Positions 1 through 6,447 are shown, counted from the stretch's first letter. The stretch is DNA of 7,336 nucleotides from Granulicella sp. (GCA_003133205.1 PKWK01000343.1:1-7336); one strand, 5' to 3'. Notes: a model not told the origin generated them from the letters alone. A program made the numbers and translations.

Positions 1-485
1 GCCGCCGTATCCTCCGATACCGGAGCCCGCCACGAGTGCGTGAAATACACAAACGCCCCATCCTCCACACCCCGCAGCAACCGCGAATCCGGACGAATCT
101 TCTCCAGCGAATTCCAACCCACATGCGGCGACTTCAACTCCGCGCCCTCATACATCGCCGGAAACCGTTCACACTGCGACGCAAAGTGGCACAACCCATG
201 CGTCTCTGGCGCCTCGGTCGACCCCTCATAGAGCCACTGCAACCCCACGCAAATCCCCAGAAACGGCACGCCCCGCGCAACCGCCTCGCGCACCGCCTCC
301 GTCAGACCCAGATCCTTGAGCAACTGCGTAGCCTGAAAATGCCCCACCCCGGGCAGCACAATCTTCTCCGCGCGCAGCACATCCTCCGGCGACTGCGTCA
401 CCACAACATCGCGCGCCTCCAGGAACTTGAGCGCCTTCACCACGCTCGTAAGATTCCCCGCCTTGTAATCAATCACCGCAATCAT
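1..485 (-). CDS. hisH: Imidazole glycerol phosphate synthase subunit HisH (3' end cut by window edge)
   Basis: HisH is the glutamine amidotransferase subunit of imidazole glycerol phosphate synthase. It hydrolyses glutamine and channels ammonia to the cyclase HisF in the cytoplasm. I translated it from the ATG at 485-483; about 161 residues are inside the window, against roughly 200-210 for the family, so the C-terminus with the expected His/Glu of the catalytic triad lies outside. Seen: N-terminal MIAVIDYKAGNLTSV, the oxyanion-strand motif LPGVGHF (residues 44-50), and the nucleophile motif GICVGLQ (77-83) with Cys79. Late in the fragment are HVGWNSL and FTHSWRAP, matching the family's conserved HxGWN and FVHSY blocks. 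A GGGAGGTGA Shine-Dalgarno sits rather far (about 12 nt) upstream of the ATG. It follows the small membrane protein gene after 46 bp. HisF should be encoded further downstream, beyond position 1. Family assignment is firm. Confidence 0.95.
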   Translation of the reverse strand, partial: MIAVIDYKAGNLTSVVKALKFLEARDVVVTQSPEDVLRAEKIVLPGVGHFQATQLLKDLGLTEAVREAVARGVPFLGICVGLQWLYEGSTEAPETHGLCHFASQCERFPAMYEGAELKSPHVGWNSLEKIRPDSRLLRGVEDGAFVYFTHSWRAPVSEDTA

Positions 486-531
486 TCGCCCGCTTCACCT
501 CCCGCCCCTGAAACTCTTGCCTTTGCGCAGC

Positions 532-858
532 CTATGAAGAGCAACCGAAGGGCCCACACCAGGCCCCAAGTATGGTGAGACACCAGAAGAATGTTCCAAC
601 GCTCAATGCAATGCCAACCAACCGGGTAACTCCGCGACCGAGGGCGGATGCTATCAGCGTCCCGAGGCAGCCGAAGAAACACGTGCGCCAAAGAAGACTG
701 AAGACCCCGGCATGGTGCTGGATGAAGTTCAGACTTGTCTGACTACCATCTGAAACGAAGCGCAGATACATCACGGCGGCGCACAAGAAAAGAACAAGGG
801 CCGCAATCAAACCGCTAGCCCCGCTAATTCGTCTCCACATTCGCAGTGGCGCACTCAT
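532..858 (-). CDS. Small three-helix membrane protein of unknown function inside the his operon
   Basis: I do not recognise this 108-residue protein. It has three hydrophobic stretches long enough to span the membrane, at about residues 16-33, 51-73 and 80-101. The N-terminus is basic ([10 protein letters not shown]), and there are six cysteines (26, 60, 64, 93, 101, 106). The ATG at 858-856 overlaps the TGA of hisB as ATGA, the classic arrangement for translational coupling, and this supports it being a real gene. hisH starts 46 bp downstream. The DNA here looks less GC-skewed than the his genes on either side, with less of the G/C-ending codon pattern, which may mean later acquisition or weak codon selection. 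No catalytic or binding motif is visible. It could be a lineage-specific inner-membrane protein with no direct role in histidine synthesis. A longer overlapping reading frame at 482-691 lacks any support. Confidence 0.7.
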   Translation of the reverse strand: MSAPLRMWRRISGASGLIAALVLFLCAAVMYLRFVSDGSQTSLNFIQHHAGVFSLLWRTCFFGCLGTLIASALGRGVTRLVGIALSVGTFFWCLTILGAWCGPFGCSS

Positions 859-1457
859 AGCAGCCCCTTGGTGCTCGGCAGCATCTCCCGCATTCCCTCA
901 TCCCTGCTGCACGCTCCGCGCATCGCCCGCGCGAACGCCTTGAAGATCGCCTCGATCTTGTGGTGATTGCTGCGCCCATACATCGTCTTCACATGCACAT
1001 TCGCCTTTGCGCCGCGCGCAAAGCCATCGAAGAAATCCGCCACCAGCTCCGTCTGGAAATCTCCCACCAGCGGCACCGTCACCTGGTCGTCGACGACATA
1101 CGCCACGCGCCCACTCAGGTCGACAGCGGCCACCGCAAGCGTCTCATCCATCGCCATCACAAAATATCCGGCGCGCATGATGCCCTTCTTATCGCCCAGC
1201 GCAATCCCGAATGCCTCGCCCAGCGCAATCCCCACATCCTCCACCGTGTGGTGCTGATCGACATCCAAATCGCCCTTGCACACCAGCGTCAGATCGAACC
1301 CGCCATGCCGCGTAAACAGCTCCAGCATGTGATCGAAGAACCGTATCCCCGTCGACACCGAGTACACGCCCTGCCCATCGATCGTCAGCGTCAACGCGAT
1401 TTGCGTCTCCGTCGTATCGCGCTTGACCGTCCCCGTCCGCACCGCATCCGTACTCAT
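855..1457 (-). CDS. hisB: Imidazoleglycerol-phosphate dehydratase, monofunctional
   Basis: HisB catalyses Mn-dependent dehydration of imidazole glycerol phosphate to imidazole acetol phosphate, the step before HisC. The product is 200 residues, the usual length for the stand-alone dehydratase. There is no N-terminal HAD phosphatase domain as in the bifunctional enterobacterial enzyme, so histidinol-phosphate phosphatase must be encoded elsewhere. Seen motifs are [17 protein letters not shown] (40-56), [16 protein letters not shown] (67-82) and [18 protein letters not shown] (161-178); the two His-His pairs are the expected metal ligands. The C-terminus ends in the family's PSTKGxL signature. 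I chose the ATG at 1457-1455: it overlaps the hisC stop by one base (TGATG) and has a GGGAG Shine-Dalgarno inside the hisC 3' end. The open frame continues upstream to 1616, but that extension is out-of-frame hisC and not family-like. The TGA overlaps the next ATG (ATGA). Confidence 0.97.
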   Translation of the reverse strand: MSTDAVRTGTVKRDTTETQIALTLTIDGQGVYSVSTGIRFFDHMLELFTRHGGFDLTLVCKGDLDVDQHHTVEDVGIALGEAFGIALGDKKGIMRAGYFVMAMDETLAVAAVDLSGRVAYVVDDQVTVPLVGDFQTELVADFFDGFARGAKANVHVKTMYGRSNHHKIEAIFKAFARAMRGACSRDEGMREMLPSTKGLL

Positions 1458-2638
1458 CACTCCCACTCCCTTTCGGCTTCGATGACTGGCTGACTCGCTG
1501 GCTCGCTGACTTGCTCTGGCGCCCATCCAATCTCGGCAAGCGATTCTTTCAACGCCGCCAGCCCGCGCGTCACATGCTCGTCCACACCAATCGTGATGCG
1601 CACGTACCCATCGCATCCCGGATCAGTCGACCGATCCCGCAGCAGCACGCCGTGCGCACGCATCGCCTTCACCAACTCCGCGTGCTTCGCGCCAATCTTC
1701 ATCAGCACAAAATTCGCGTGGCTCGAAAAGAACTCCACACCCAGCACACGCAGCCCGTCCATCATTCGCGCCAGTCCCACGCGCACCTGCTCGGCATACC
1801 ACACAACATACGCATCATCCGCCAGCGCCACCGGCAGGCAGTCCAGCGCTACACCGTTCACGTTGTACGGCGAACTCACCTTGCGCACATACTTCATCAG
1901 CTCGGCACTGCCCGCCAGCAAGCCGATGCGCAGATTCGCTAACCCATACGCCTTCGAAAACGTACGCGCCACCAGCAGATTCGGCACCTTCCCCACATCC
2001 GCGAACAGCGACTCGCCGAAGAAGTGGTAGTACGCCTCATCCACCATCACCACCGCCTGCGGAGCGGCCGCGCAGATCGCCAGCAGATGTTCGCGACTCA
2101 CCACCGCGCCCGTAGGATTGTTCGGCGACGCCACCATAATCAGCTTCGTTTGCGGTGTAATCGCCGCCAGAAACCGCTCCTGCGGAAACTCCAGCGACGC
2201 GTCCGCCTGCACCTTCTTCACGTGCGCCGTCATCATACCCGCGCTCACTTCATACATGAAGAACGTCGGCGTCTGGATCAGCGCTTCGTCATCCTCCTCA
2301 AGAAACGCCGCGCACAACAGGTGAATCGCCTCGTCCACGCCATTCGTCAGCAGCACCTGCTCCGCCTGCAGCCCGAAGTGCGCCGCCGCAATCCGCTCCA
2401 CGCCCTCACGCTCGGGATACTTGGTCAACCCCTCCGCCGTGGTCTGCTTCAGCCGCTCAATCACCTTCGGCGACGCCGCAAACGTATTCTCATTGAAGTC
2501 CAGTCGCAACGCATCGCGCCCAGCCAGCGGAGGATGATACTCCGGCATCGCCAGTACAGCCTTGCGCGGCCGCGGCATCACCGCGTTGCCTTTCACCTTC
2601 TCGACCTCAGCCACAATCGCCACCCTCGCCCCAGTCAC
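1457..2638 (-). CDS. hisC: Histidinol-phosphate aminotransferase
   Basis: HisC is a class I/II PLP-dependent aminotransferase that converts imidazole acetol phosphate plus glutamate to histidinol phosphate. Numbering is from the GTG at 2638 (393 residues). Seen: LDFNENTF (47-54), SPNNPTG (171-177), VDEAYYHF (199-206), and [15 protein letters not shown] (225-239) with Lys229 as the Schiff-base lysine. VRITIG (346-351) supplies the substrate-carboxylate arginine. The start is uncertain: GTG 2638 has no clear Shine-Dalgarno, whereas ATG 2578 (residue 21, [17 protein letters not shown]) lies downstream of AAAGG and close to where the conserved region begins. The last ~18 residues (376-393) look like a non-family tail. 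Part of it is encoded by an 8-nt tandem repeat, and the tail region also carries the hisB ribosome binding site. The hisD stop is 26 bp upstream of the GTG. Function is firm; the N-terminus is not. Confidence 0.96.
   Translation of the reverse strand: MTGARVAIVAEVEKVKGNAVMPRPRKAVLAMPEYHPPLAGRDALRLDFNENTFAASPKVIERLKQTTAEGLTKYPEREGVERIAAAHFGLQAEQVLLTNGVDEAIHLLCAAFLEEDDEALIQTPTFFMYEVSAGMMTAHVKKVQADASLEFPQERFLAAITPQTKLIMVASPNNPTGAVVSREHLLAICAAAPQAVVMVDEAYYHFFGESLFADVGKVPNLLVARTFSKAYGLANLRIGLLAGSAELMKYVRKVSSPYNVNGVALDCLPVALADDAYVVWYAEQVRVGLARMMDGLRVLGVEFFSSHANFVLMKIGAKHAELVKAMRAHGVLLRDRSTDPGCDGYVRITIGVDEHVTRGLAALKESLAEIGWAPEQVSEPASQPVIEAEREWE
1484..1515. repeat. Four 8-nt tandem units inside the hisC 3' end
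   Basis: Units gactggct, gactcgct, ggctcgct and gacttgct follow one another without gaps. Because 8 is not a multiple of three, the repeat is a DNA-level feature. Translated, it gives HisC residues about 375-385 ([11 protein letters not shown]), past the conserved fold. It stands 27 bp before the hisB start. Confidence 0.6.
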
Positions 2639-2660
2639 TTACTACTGATCACTTACCACT
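2633..2660. repeat. Two 14-nt direct repeats between hisD and hisC
   Basis: The units agtcacttactact (2633-2646) and gatcacttaccact (2647-2660) match at 11 of 14 positions. They fill nearly the whole spacer between the hisD stop and the GTG start of hisC, and the repeat runs into that GTG. A ribosome site is not visible in it, which argues for the ATG at 2578 as the true hisC start. Confidence 0.55.
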
Positions 2661-2664
2661 AGCT

Positions 2665-3924
2665 TCACCGCATCCTCACCCGCACGCTCTCCGCATGCCC
2701 CATCAACCCTTCGGCCTCCGCCAGCGCGATCGCATGTGGGCCCATCGCTCGCAGTCCCTTGTGCGTGTACTCCTGCACCGTGATCACTTTCAGAAAATCC
2801 ATCACACTCAAGCCTCCACGCACTCGGCCCACGCGCCCCGTCGGCAGCACGTGGTTCGGTCCCGAAATATAGTCGCCCATGGACTGCGGCGAATACGCAC
2901 CCACAAACACCGAACCCGCATTGCGCACCCACTTCAAATCCGCCGCCATATCCACGGTAAGATGCTCCGGCGCCAGCCGATTCGTCAGTTCGCGCGCTTC
3001 TGCAACCGATTCCGTCACAAATATTCTGCCCTGCGCAGCCAGCGACCGCGTCGCAATCGAATTCCCCTTCGCCTGAACCTTCACTTCGGCATTCACGGCC
3101 TCCGCCAGCGGTTCCTTGCTGGTGATCAGCACCGCCAGCGCCTCCGGATCATGCTCCGCCTGCGCGACCAGGTCCGCGGCAATTCCCGCCGGATCGCCCG
3201 TCTCGCTGGTCACCACAATCTCCGTCGGACCCGCCGGCATATCGATGCCGCAGTCGCTCGACACCAGCATCTTCGCCGCGGTTACATATAGATTCCCTGG
3301 CCCGACGATCTTGTTTACGCGCGCGATCGAATCCGTTCCATAGGCCATCGCAGCAATCGCCTGCGCCCCGCCCACACGGTAGAACTCCGTCACGCCCGCC
3401 AGCCACGCCGCCGCCATCGTCTCTCGCGCAGGCTTTGGCGAGCACACCACAATCCGCTCCACGCCCGCCACCCGTGCCGGCGTCACCGTCATCAGCAGCG
3501 TCGACGGCAGCGGATACCGCCCGCCCGGCACGTAGCAGCCAACGCTCTCCAGCGGTCGCACAATCTGCCCAGTGCTCACACCCGCCGCCGGAGTGATCGT
3601 CCACTCCTTCGGCTTCTGCGCTTCCGCAAACGCGCGAATGTTCGCCTGCGCCGCCTGCATCGCTGCCTGCAACACCAGCGCCGTGTCCTCCCACGCCGCC
3701 TTCATCTCGTCGGGCGAGACCAGCGGCGCCGCCCCTGGCTCCAGCCCATCGAACCGCTCCGCATGCTCGCGCAAGGCCGCATCGCCCCGCTTGCGAACAT
3801 CTGCAACGATGTCGGTGACAATCTCCGCCACCCGCGATGTATTGAGCGCACCCCGCCCTTCGAGCGCCTCAACCATCGCCTCCGCCGCAGCCTTGCTCCG
3901 CCCGAACGTCCTCACCAGCTTCAT
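2665..3924 (-). CDS. hisD: Histidinol dehydrogenase
   Basis: HisD is the Zn-dependent, NAD-using enzyme that oxidises L-histidinol to histidine in two steps, ending the pathway. It has 419 residues, normal for the family. Seen: CYVPGGRYPLPST (130-142), KIVGPGNLYVTAAK (205-218), GPTEIVV (232-238), QAEHDP (255-260), APEHL (318-322), and GDYISGPNHVLPTG (350-363). By alignment in my head to the E. coli enzyme, the zinc ligands would be Gln255, His258, Asp351 and His410, and the catalytic pair Glu320-His321; all are present. ATG 3924 is preceded by AAGGA at a good spacing of about 6 nt. Between it and hisG lies a 113-bp spacer with a long palindromic element whose inner arm ends just before this Shine-Dalgarno, so hisD translation could be influenced by that structure. 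The gene ends 26 bp before the earliest hisC start. Confidence 0.97.
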   Translation of the reverse strand: MKLVRTFGRSKAAAEAMVEALEGRGALNTSRVAEIVTDIVADVRKRGDAALREHAERFDGLEPGAAPLVSPDEMKAAWEDTALVLQAAMQAAQANIRAFAEAQKPKEWTITPAAGVSTGQIVRPLESVGCYVPGGRYPLPSTLLMTVTPARVAGVERIVVCSPKPARETMAAAWLAGVTEFYRVGGAQAIAAMAYGTDSIARVNKIVGPGNLYVTAAKMLVSSDCGIDMPAGPTEIVVTSETGDPAGIAADLVAQAEHDPEALAVLITSKEPLAEAVNAEVKVQAKGNSIATRSLAAQGRIFVTESVAEARELTNRLAPEHLTVDMAADLKWVRNAGSVFVGAYSPQSMGDYISGPNHVLPTGRVGRVRGGLSVMDFLKVITVQEYTHKGLRAMGPHAIALAEAEGLMGHAESVRVRMR

Positions 3925-3939
3925 CTGGATTCCTTAATA

Positions 3940-4025
3940 CCTAACACCGATAACACCGACGGGCACCGATCAATAACCGATCCGACTAATACCTATCGGG
4001 GCTTGTCGGTGTTATCGGTGTTAGG
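3940..4025. repeat. 86-nt palindromic element between hisG and hisD
   Basis: Positions 3940-3960 and 4005-4025 are perfect 21-bp inverted repeats separated by 44 nt; further complementarity continues at 3966-3970 with 3995-3999. Each arm is itself a tandem of 9-nt units (TAACACCGA twice on the plus strand), and more CCGAT-type units recur in the loop. It fills most of the 113-bp hisG-hisD spacer. There is no T run on the transcribed strand, so it is not a terminator. In the his mRNA it would form a long hairpin ending about 5 nt before the hisD Shine-Dalgarno. It resembles dispersed REP/MITE-like elements, but no target duplication is clear. Confidence 0.8.
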
Positions 4026-4037
4026 CCTTCTCATGCC

Positions 4038-4913
4038 TTACAAAACCACCTTGCTCAGCGGATACTCCACAATCCCCGTCGCGCCCGCAGCCTTCAGCTT
4101 CGGAATCACATCGCGCACCACGGCCTCATCGAGGATCGTGTTCAACGCGACCCACGCCGGATCGCTCAGATGGGAAATTGTCGGAAAGTTCAACGCCGGA
4201 AGTTGCGCCACAATCGCGTCCAGGTCAACCTTGGGAGCATTCATCATCAAGCCCACGCGCCCCTGCGCTGCAATCGCCGCATTCAGCATCAGCGAAATGT
4301 TCTCGATCTTCTTGCGCTTCCACTCGTCCTTGTACGCCGCCTTGTTCGCGATCAGTTGCGTCTCGCTCTCCATCAGCGTCTCGATAATCCGCAGCCGGTT
4401 CGCCCGCAGGCTCGACCCCGTCTCCGTCACTTCGACGATCGCATCAGCCAGGGTTGGCGGCTTCACTTCGGTCGCGCCCCAACTGAACTCCACCTTCACC
4501 GGAATGTTCTTGCTCGCAAAGTAGCGCTTCGTAAACTCCACCAACTCGGTCGCAATCACTTTGCCTGCCAGGTCTTCGGGCTTCTGGAACGGCGAATCCT
4601 CCGGCACGCAGAGCACCCACTTCACCTTCTGCCGGCTCACCTTCGAATACGTCAGGCTGGTGACATACTCCACATCCGTCTCGTTCTCCTGCACCCAGTC
4701 GTTGCCGGTCAGGCCCGCGTCCAGCGCGCCTTTTTCGACGTAGCGGGCCATCTCCTGCGCGCGCACCAGCATGCACTCGATCTCGTCATCGTCGATGCCA
4801 GGAAAGTAGCTGCGCCCGTTCGCGGATATCCGCCAGCCCGCGCGCTCGAACAGCGCAATCGTGGCGTCCTGCAAACTGCCCTTCGGAATTCCCAATTTCA
4901 GTTTCGTCGCCAT
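4038..4913 (-). CDS. hisG: ATP phosphoribosyltransferase, long form
   Basis: HisG commits the pathway by joining ATP and PRPP to form phosphoribosyl-ATP, and is normally feedback-inhibited by histidine. The product is 291 residues, the long form that carries its own C-terminal regulatory domain and does not need HisZ. Seen: [15 protein letters not shown] (5-19), [20 protein letters not shown] (54-73), and the PRPP-binding loop [11 protein letters not shown] (164-174). The regulatory domain runs from about residue 215 to the end ([17 protein letters not shown]), with the ACT/PII-like fold expected for the family. I chose the ATG at 4913-4911 because it begins the conserved [13 protein letters not shown], overlaps the hisI stop by one base (TAATG), and has GAGGAG 8 nt upstream. 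The open frame extends to 4982 but only through hisI coding sequence. Confidence 0.97.
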   Translation of the reverse strand: MATKLKLGIPKGSLQDATIALFERAGWRISANGRSYFPGIDDDEIECMLVRAQEMARYVEKGALDAGLTGNDWVQENETDVEYVTSLTYSKVSRQKVKWVLCVPEDSPFQKPEDLAGKVIATELVEFTKRYFASKNIPVKVEFSWGATEVKPPTLADAIVEVTETGSSLRANRLRIIETLMESETQLIANKAAYKDEWKRKKIENISLMLNAAIAAQGRVGLMMNAPKVDLDAIVAQLPALNFPTISHLSDPAWVALNTILDEAVVRDVIPKLKAAGATGIVEYPLSKVVL

Positions 4914-5275
4914 TATTTGCTCTCCTCGGCTTTTGTAACCGTAATTGGTTTCGTGAAGCAGCTCACCGTGCCCTCGTGGCACACCAGGCCATCGCCCTCA
5001 ACCTTGACCGTGAATAACAGCGCATCGTTGTCGCAGTCGGTCGCCGCGCTGATCACGCGCAGCCGGTTGCCGCTGGTCTCGCCCTTCATCCACAGCTTCT
5101 GCCGCGTCCTGCTCCAGAACGTCACGTAGCCCGACTCGAGCGTCTTCTGGTAGCTGATCTCGTTGAGGAATCCGAGCATCAGCATCTCGCCCGTCTTCGC
5201 GTCCTGCACAATGCCCGGGACCAGGCCGTCCATCTTCGAAAAATCGATTGCCGGTGCATCCTTCACTGCGTCCAT
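4913..5275 (-). CDS. hisI: Phosphoribosyl-AMP cyclohydrolase, monofunctional
   Basis: HisI opens the adenine ring of phosphoribosyl-AMP, the third step of the pathway. It has 120 residues and only the cyclohydrolase domain; the HisE pyrophosphohydrolase is not fused and not in this window. Seen: [20 protein letters not shown] (17-36), the signature [17 protein letters not shown] (54-70), the metal-binding DCDNDALL (80-87), and [11 protein letters not shown] (97-107) with Cys99, His100 and Cys106. These match the Mg/Zn ligands of the family. The ATG at 5275-5273 follows a GAGAGAGA purine tract that can serve as Shine-Dalgarno. It is the first enzyme gene of the operon. Its transcript should come through the attenuator at 5383-5525, so expression of this and all following his genes probably depends on histidyl-tRNA charging. 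Confidence 0.97.
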   Translation of the reverse strand: MDAVKDAPAIDFSKMDGLVPGIVQDAKTGEMLMLGFLNEISYQKTLESGYVTFWSRTRQKLWMKGETSGNRLRVISAATDCDNDALLFTVKVEGDGLVCHEGTVSCFTKPITVTKAEESK

Positions 5276-5312
5276 GGTGTCTCTCTCTTTCGTAATCTGT
5301 TTTTGAGCTATC

Positions 5313-5323
5313 TATATATATAT
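5313..5323. repeat. TA dinucleotide tract upstream of hisI
   Basis: An uninterrupted alternating TA tract of 11 nt lies about 38 bp before the hisI ATG in otherwise GC-rich DNA. It could act as an unstructured region keeping the hisI ribosome site open, or as a -10 element of a second promoter, but no matching -35 box is visible 16-18 bp upstream on the minus strand. Confidence 0.4.
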
Positions 5324-5343
5324 CTGTTGCGGCATTCCTATTG

Positions 5344-5375
5344 CGGTGCCCGAACCCGCGTCCGCATCGCACCGC
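5344..5375 (-). repeat. Secondary hairpin downstream of the his terminator
   Basis: The 7-nt arms GCGGTGC (5350-5344 on the plus strand) and GCACCGC (5369-5375) form an inverted repeat with an 18-nt loop. It lies between the terminator and hisI on the leader RNA. There is no T run, so it is not a second terminator. It may stabilise the processed transcript or take part in alternative folds; no role can be shown. Confidence 0.4.
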
Positions 5376-5382
5376 GCGCAGC

Positions 5383-5420
5383 AAAAAGGCCCGCTCGCGG
5401 TGTGCGCGTCAGCGGGCCTT
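5383..5420 (-). terminator. Intrinsic terminator in the his leader (attenuator)
   Basis: A perfect 10-bp stem, AAGGCCCGCT (5420-5411) with AGCGGGCCTT (5395-5386), is followed by a run ending TTTTT at 5387-5383. The 15-nt loop can extend the helix through CGCG/CGCG (5405-5408 with 5396-5399). It lies 21 bp after the leader-peptide stop and over 100 bp ahead of hisI, so it terminates within the leader rather than after a gene. No other terminator is visible after the two TIGR03435 genes, so it may also stop their read-through transcripts. Confidence 0.88.
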
Positions 5421-5441
5421 CGAATCCTTGTGTGCGTTTCG

Positions 5442-5525
5442 TTATCTCGCCGCACCGGACACAGCCGCCAACACGCCTTGCGCATGGTGATGGTGGTGCC
5501 CGCGATGCTGCGTCGAAAAGCTCAT
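5442..5525 (-). CDS. hisL: His-rich leader peptide of the his operon
   Basis: This 27-codon ORF starts at ATG 5525-5523 and stops at TAA 5444-5442. His codons occur at residue 7 and then five in a row at residues 10-14 (CAC CAC CAT CAC CAT, 5498-5484), six of 27 in all. It lies directly upstream of a terminator and the his structural genes, the arrangement of HisL in enterobacteria, although the sequence itself is not homologous as far as I can judge. Its job would be to sense charged tRNA-His through ribosome stalling rather than to make a functional protein. No Shine-Dalgarno sits at normal spacing from the ATG. GGAAGG is about 14 nt away, but suits an in-frame TTG at 5534. The predicted transcription start is only 2 nt before the ATG, so the ORF may be leaderless. 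Confidence 0.8.
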   Translation of the reverse strand: MSFSTQHRGHHHHHAQGVLAAVSGAAR

Positions 5526-5533
5526 CTGGTACA

Positions 5534-5563
5534 AGGCTACCTTCCGCCCATCCCCTTTGTCAA
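5534..5563 (-). promoter_or_regulatory. Predicted sigma70-type promoter of the his operon
   Basis: A perfect -35 hexamer TTGACA (5563-5558) is followed after 18 bp by TAGCCT (5539-5534), which matches the -10 consensus at the first, second and last positions. The predicted start is near 5527, two bases before the leader-peptide ATG. The -35 box begins only 17 bp after the stop codon of the upstream TIGR03435 gene. The position directly ahead of the His-rich leader supports the call; the -10 is only moderate. Confidence 0.6.
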
Positions 5564-5580
5564 CGCACGACCGGCCGCAA

Positions 5581-6435
5581 CTAATTCTCCGAAGGTCGCT
5601 CCACGTGGTCGATGACCAGCACCTGCACCGGCCCCTTCGACGATTCCAGCTTCAGCCCCAACTGGTCCTGAAGCGCCGTATAGATCGAAGGCGCGGAGGA
5701 ATCCGCCGCAGATAGCTCATCCGTGTAGCGCACCGTGAAATCATAGGCGCCCGTGAGCCCCGTCTTATTCGTAACGACATGGTCGATGGTCCCTGTAAGC
5801 TGCGCAGCCAGATCATCCATCGAGATTCCCTGAGCCACGATCCTTCCATTGCCGACCATCATTCGGTACGGTTCGCCAGCCTTCGACTCGTGCAATTTCA
5901 ATCCGCCCTTCTCCACTACCAGCGCAAAGAGCGGCAACTCCTTCGTCTCCTGGTGAACCTTCAATTTCACACGATCCGCAAGCAGCGCCTGCAGCATCCG
6001 GCCCTGCACCTTCTCACGTTGCTCCCAGCTCAATTTCTGCAGTTGCTCTCCGAGCGCGTTATCCGGCTTTGCGTCGACATCGTACCGATCCGATTCAAAC
6101 CACGCCGGCCCTGCCAATATCTGGAAGGAGAACTTGCCGTATGCTGTGCCGACAATGGTTTTCAGCGCCATTCCCCTTGAAATAAACTCTCCACTGGGCA
6201 GCAGACGGGCGCTACTCATTTCGCTGGGATTATGCGGCTTGATCGTCGCCACGTCGTACGCAGCGCCGGGAAGCAACACCCCTTCAACTTTCGTCTCCGC
6301 CCCGTTCGCCGCTGCGCTTCCTTGTCCCCAGGCAGCCGCAGCCGCACCCATCACCATCAACACACCGACGTAAACCAGCCTCTTCATCCCACAACTCACC
6401 TTACCCTCAGTACCTTTGAACATCTCGCGGCCCAT
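5581..6435 (-). CDS. TIGR03435 (DUF3738) family secreted protein, second of a tandem pair
   Basis: This protein belongs to the TIGR03435/DUF3738 family of soil Acidobacteriota, which has no established function. From ATG 6435 it has 284 residues. A hydrophobic signal-like segment spans about residues 20-38 (LVYVGVLMVMGAAAAAWGQG), so export is likely. Family blocks seen: YDVATIKPHNP (60-70), LAGPAWFESDRYDVDAKP (107-124), LQALLADRVKLKVHQETKELPLFALVVEKGG, VTNKTGLTGAYDFTVRY (221-237), and the terminal block ALQDQLGLKLES...VLVIDHVERPSEN. ATG 6435 has GAAGG at about 6 nt. ATG 6387 (MKRLVYVGV...) would give a more typical signal peptide but has a weaker ribosome site, so the start is open. It begins 12 bp after the stop of the paralogue upstream. 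Its own stop is 17 bp before the his promoter -35 box, with no terminator between. Confidence 0.9.
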   Translation of the reverse strand: MGREMFKGTEGKVSCGMKRLVYVGVLMVMGAAAAAWGQGSAAANGAETKVEGVLLPGAAYDVATIKPHNPSEMSSARLLPSGEFISRGMALKTIVGTAYGKFSFQILAGPAWFESDRYDVDAKPDNALGEQLQKLSWEQREKVQGRMLQALLADRVKLKVHQETKELPLFALVVEKGGLKLHESKAGEPYRMMVGNGRIVAQGISMDDLAAQLTGTIDHVVTNKTGLTGAYDFTVRYTDELSAADSSAPSIYTALQDQLGLKLESSKGPVQVLVIDHVERPSEN

Positions 6436-6447
6436 CTTACGCCTTCG

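Larger units (their letters stand above)
5276..5527 (-). promoter_or_regulatory. Putative histidine attenuator leader of the his operon
   Basis: This leader region holds, in transcript order, a His-rich leader ORF, a strong intrinsic terminator, a further inverted repeat (5344-5350 with 5369-5375) and an AT-rich stretch before hisI. The layout matches classical his operon attenuation: a ribosome stalled for charged tRNA-His would let an antiterminator form. One candidate antiterminator pairs 5465-5476, just after the His codons, with 5406-5415. It makes about 10 pairs including two G-U and a 2-nt bulge, and it overlaps the terminator's 5' arm. The leader ORF and terminator are seen directly; the switching mechanism is inference, and the competing folds were worked out by hand only. 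Confidence 0.75.

Noticed and set aside
1458..1616. N-terminal extension of HisB
   Set aside because: It reads the hisC 3' end out of frame and does not resemble HisB; the coupled ATG at 1457 with its own GGGAG is better.
2024..2662. A 212-residue plus-strand open frame opposite hisC
   Set aside because: It has the same low-complexity Arg/His composition and no ribosome site, and lies entirely antisense to the conserved hisC.
3940..4025. Palindrome as an intrinsic terminator after hisG or as a CRISPR fragment
   Set aside because: No T run follows on the transcribed strand, and there are only two inverted arms rather than regularly spaced direct repeats.
4914..4982. N-terminal extension of HisG
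   Set aside because: It overlaps hisI coding sequence. The ATG at 4913 has a GAGGAG site, a TAATG overlap and the conserved N-terminus.
4170..5129. A 319-residue plus-strand open frame opposite hisG and hisI
   Set aside because: It is Arg/His/Leu-rich in the way antisense frames of GC-rich genes are, has no family motif, and covers two firmly identified genes on the other strand.
5313..5323. Second promoter for hisI at the TA tract
   Set aside because: A -10-like sequence is trivial in such a tract, and no -35-like hexamer appears at suitable spacing, so it was kept only as a sequence tract.
5303..5615. Plus-strand open frames across the his leader
   Set aside because: They run antisense to the leader peptide and terminator and show no recognisable protein; the minus-strand attenuator explains the region better.
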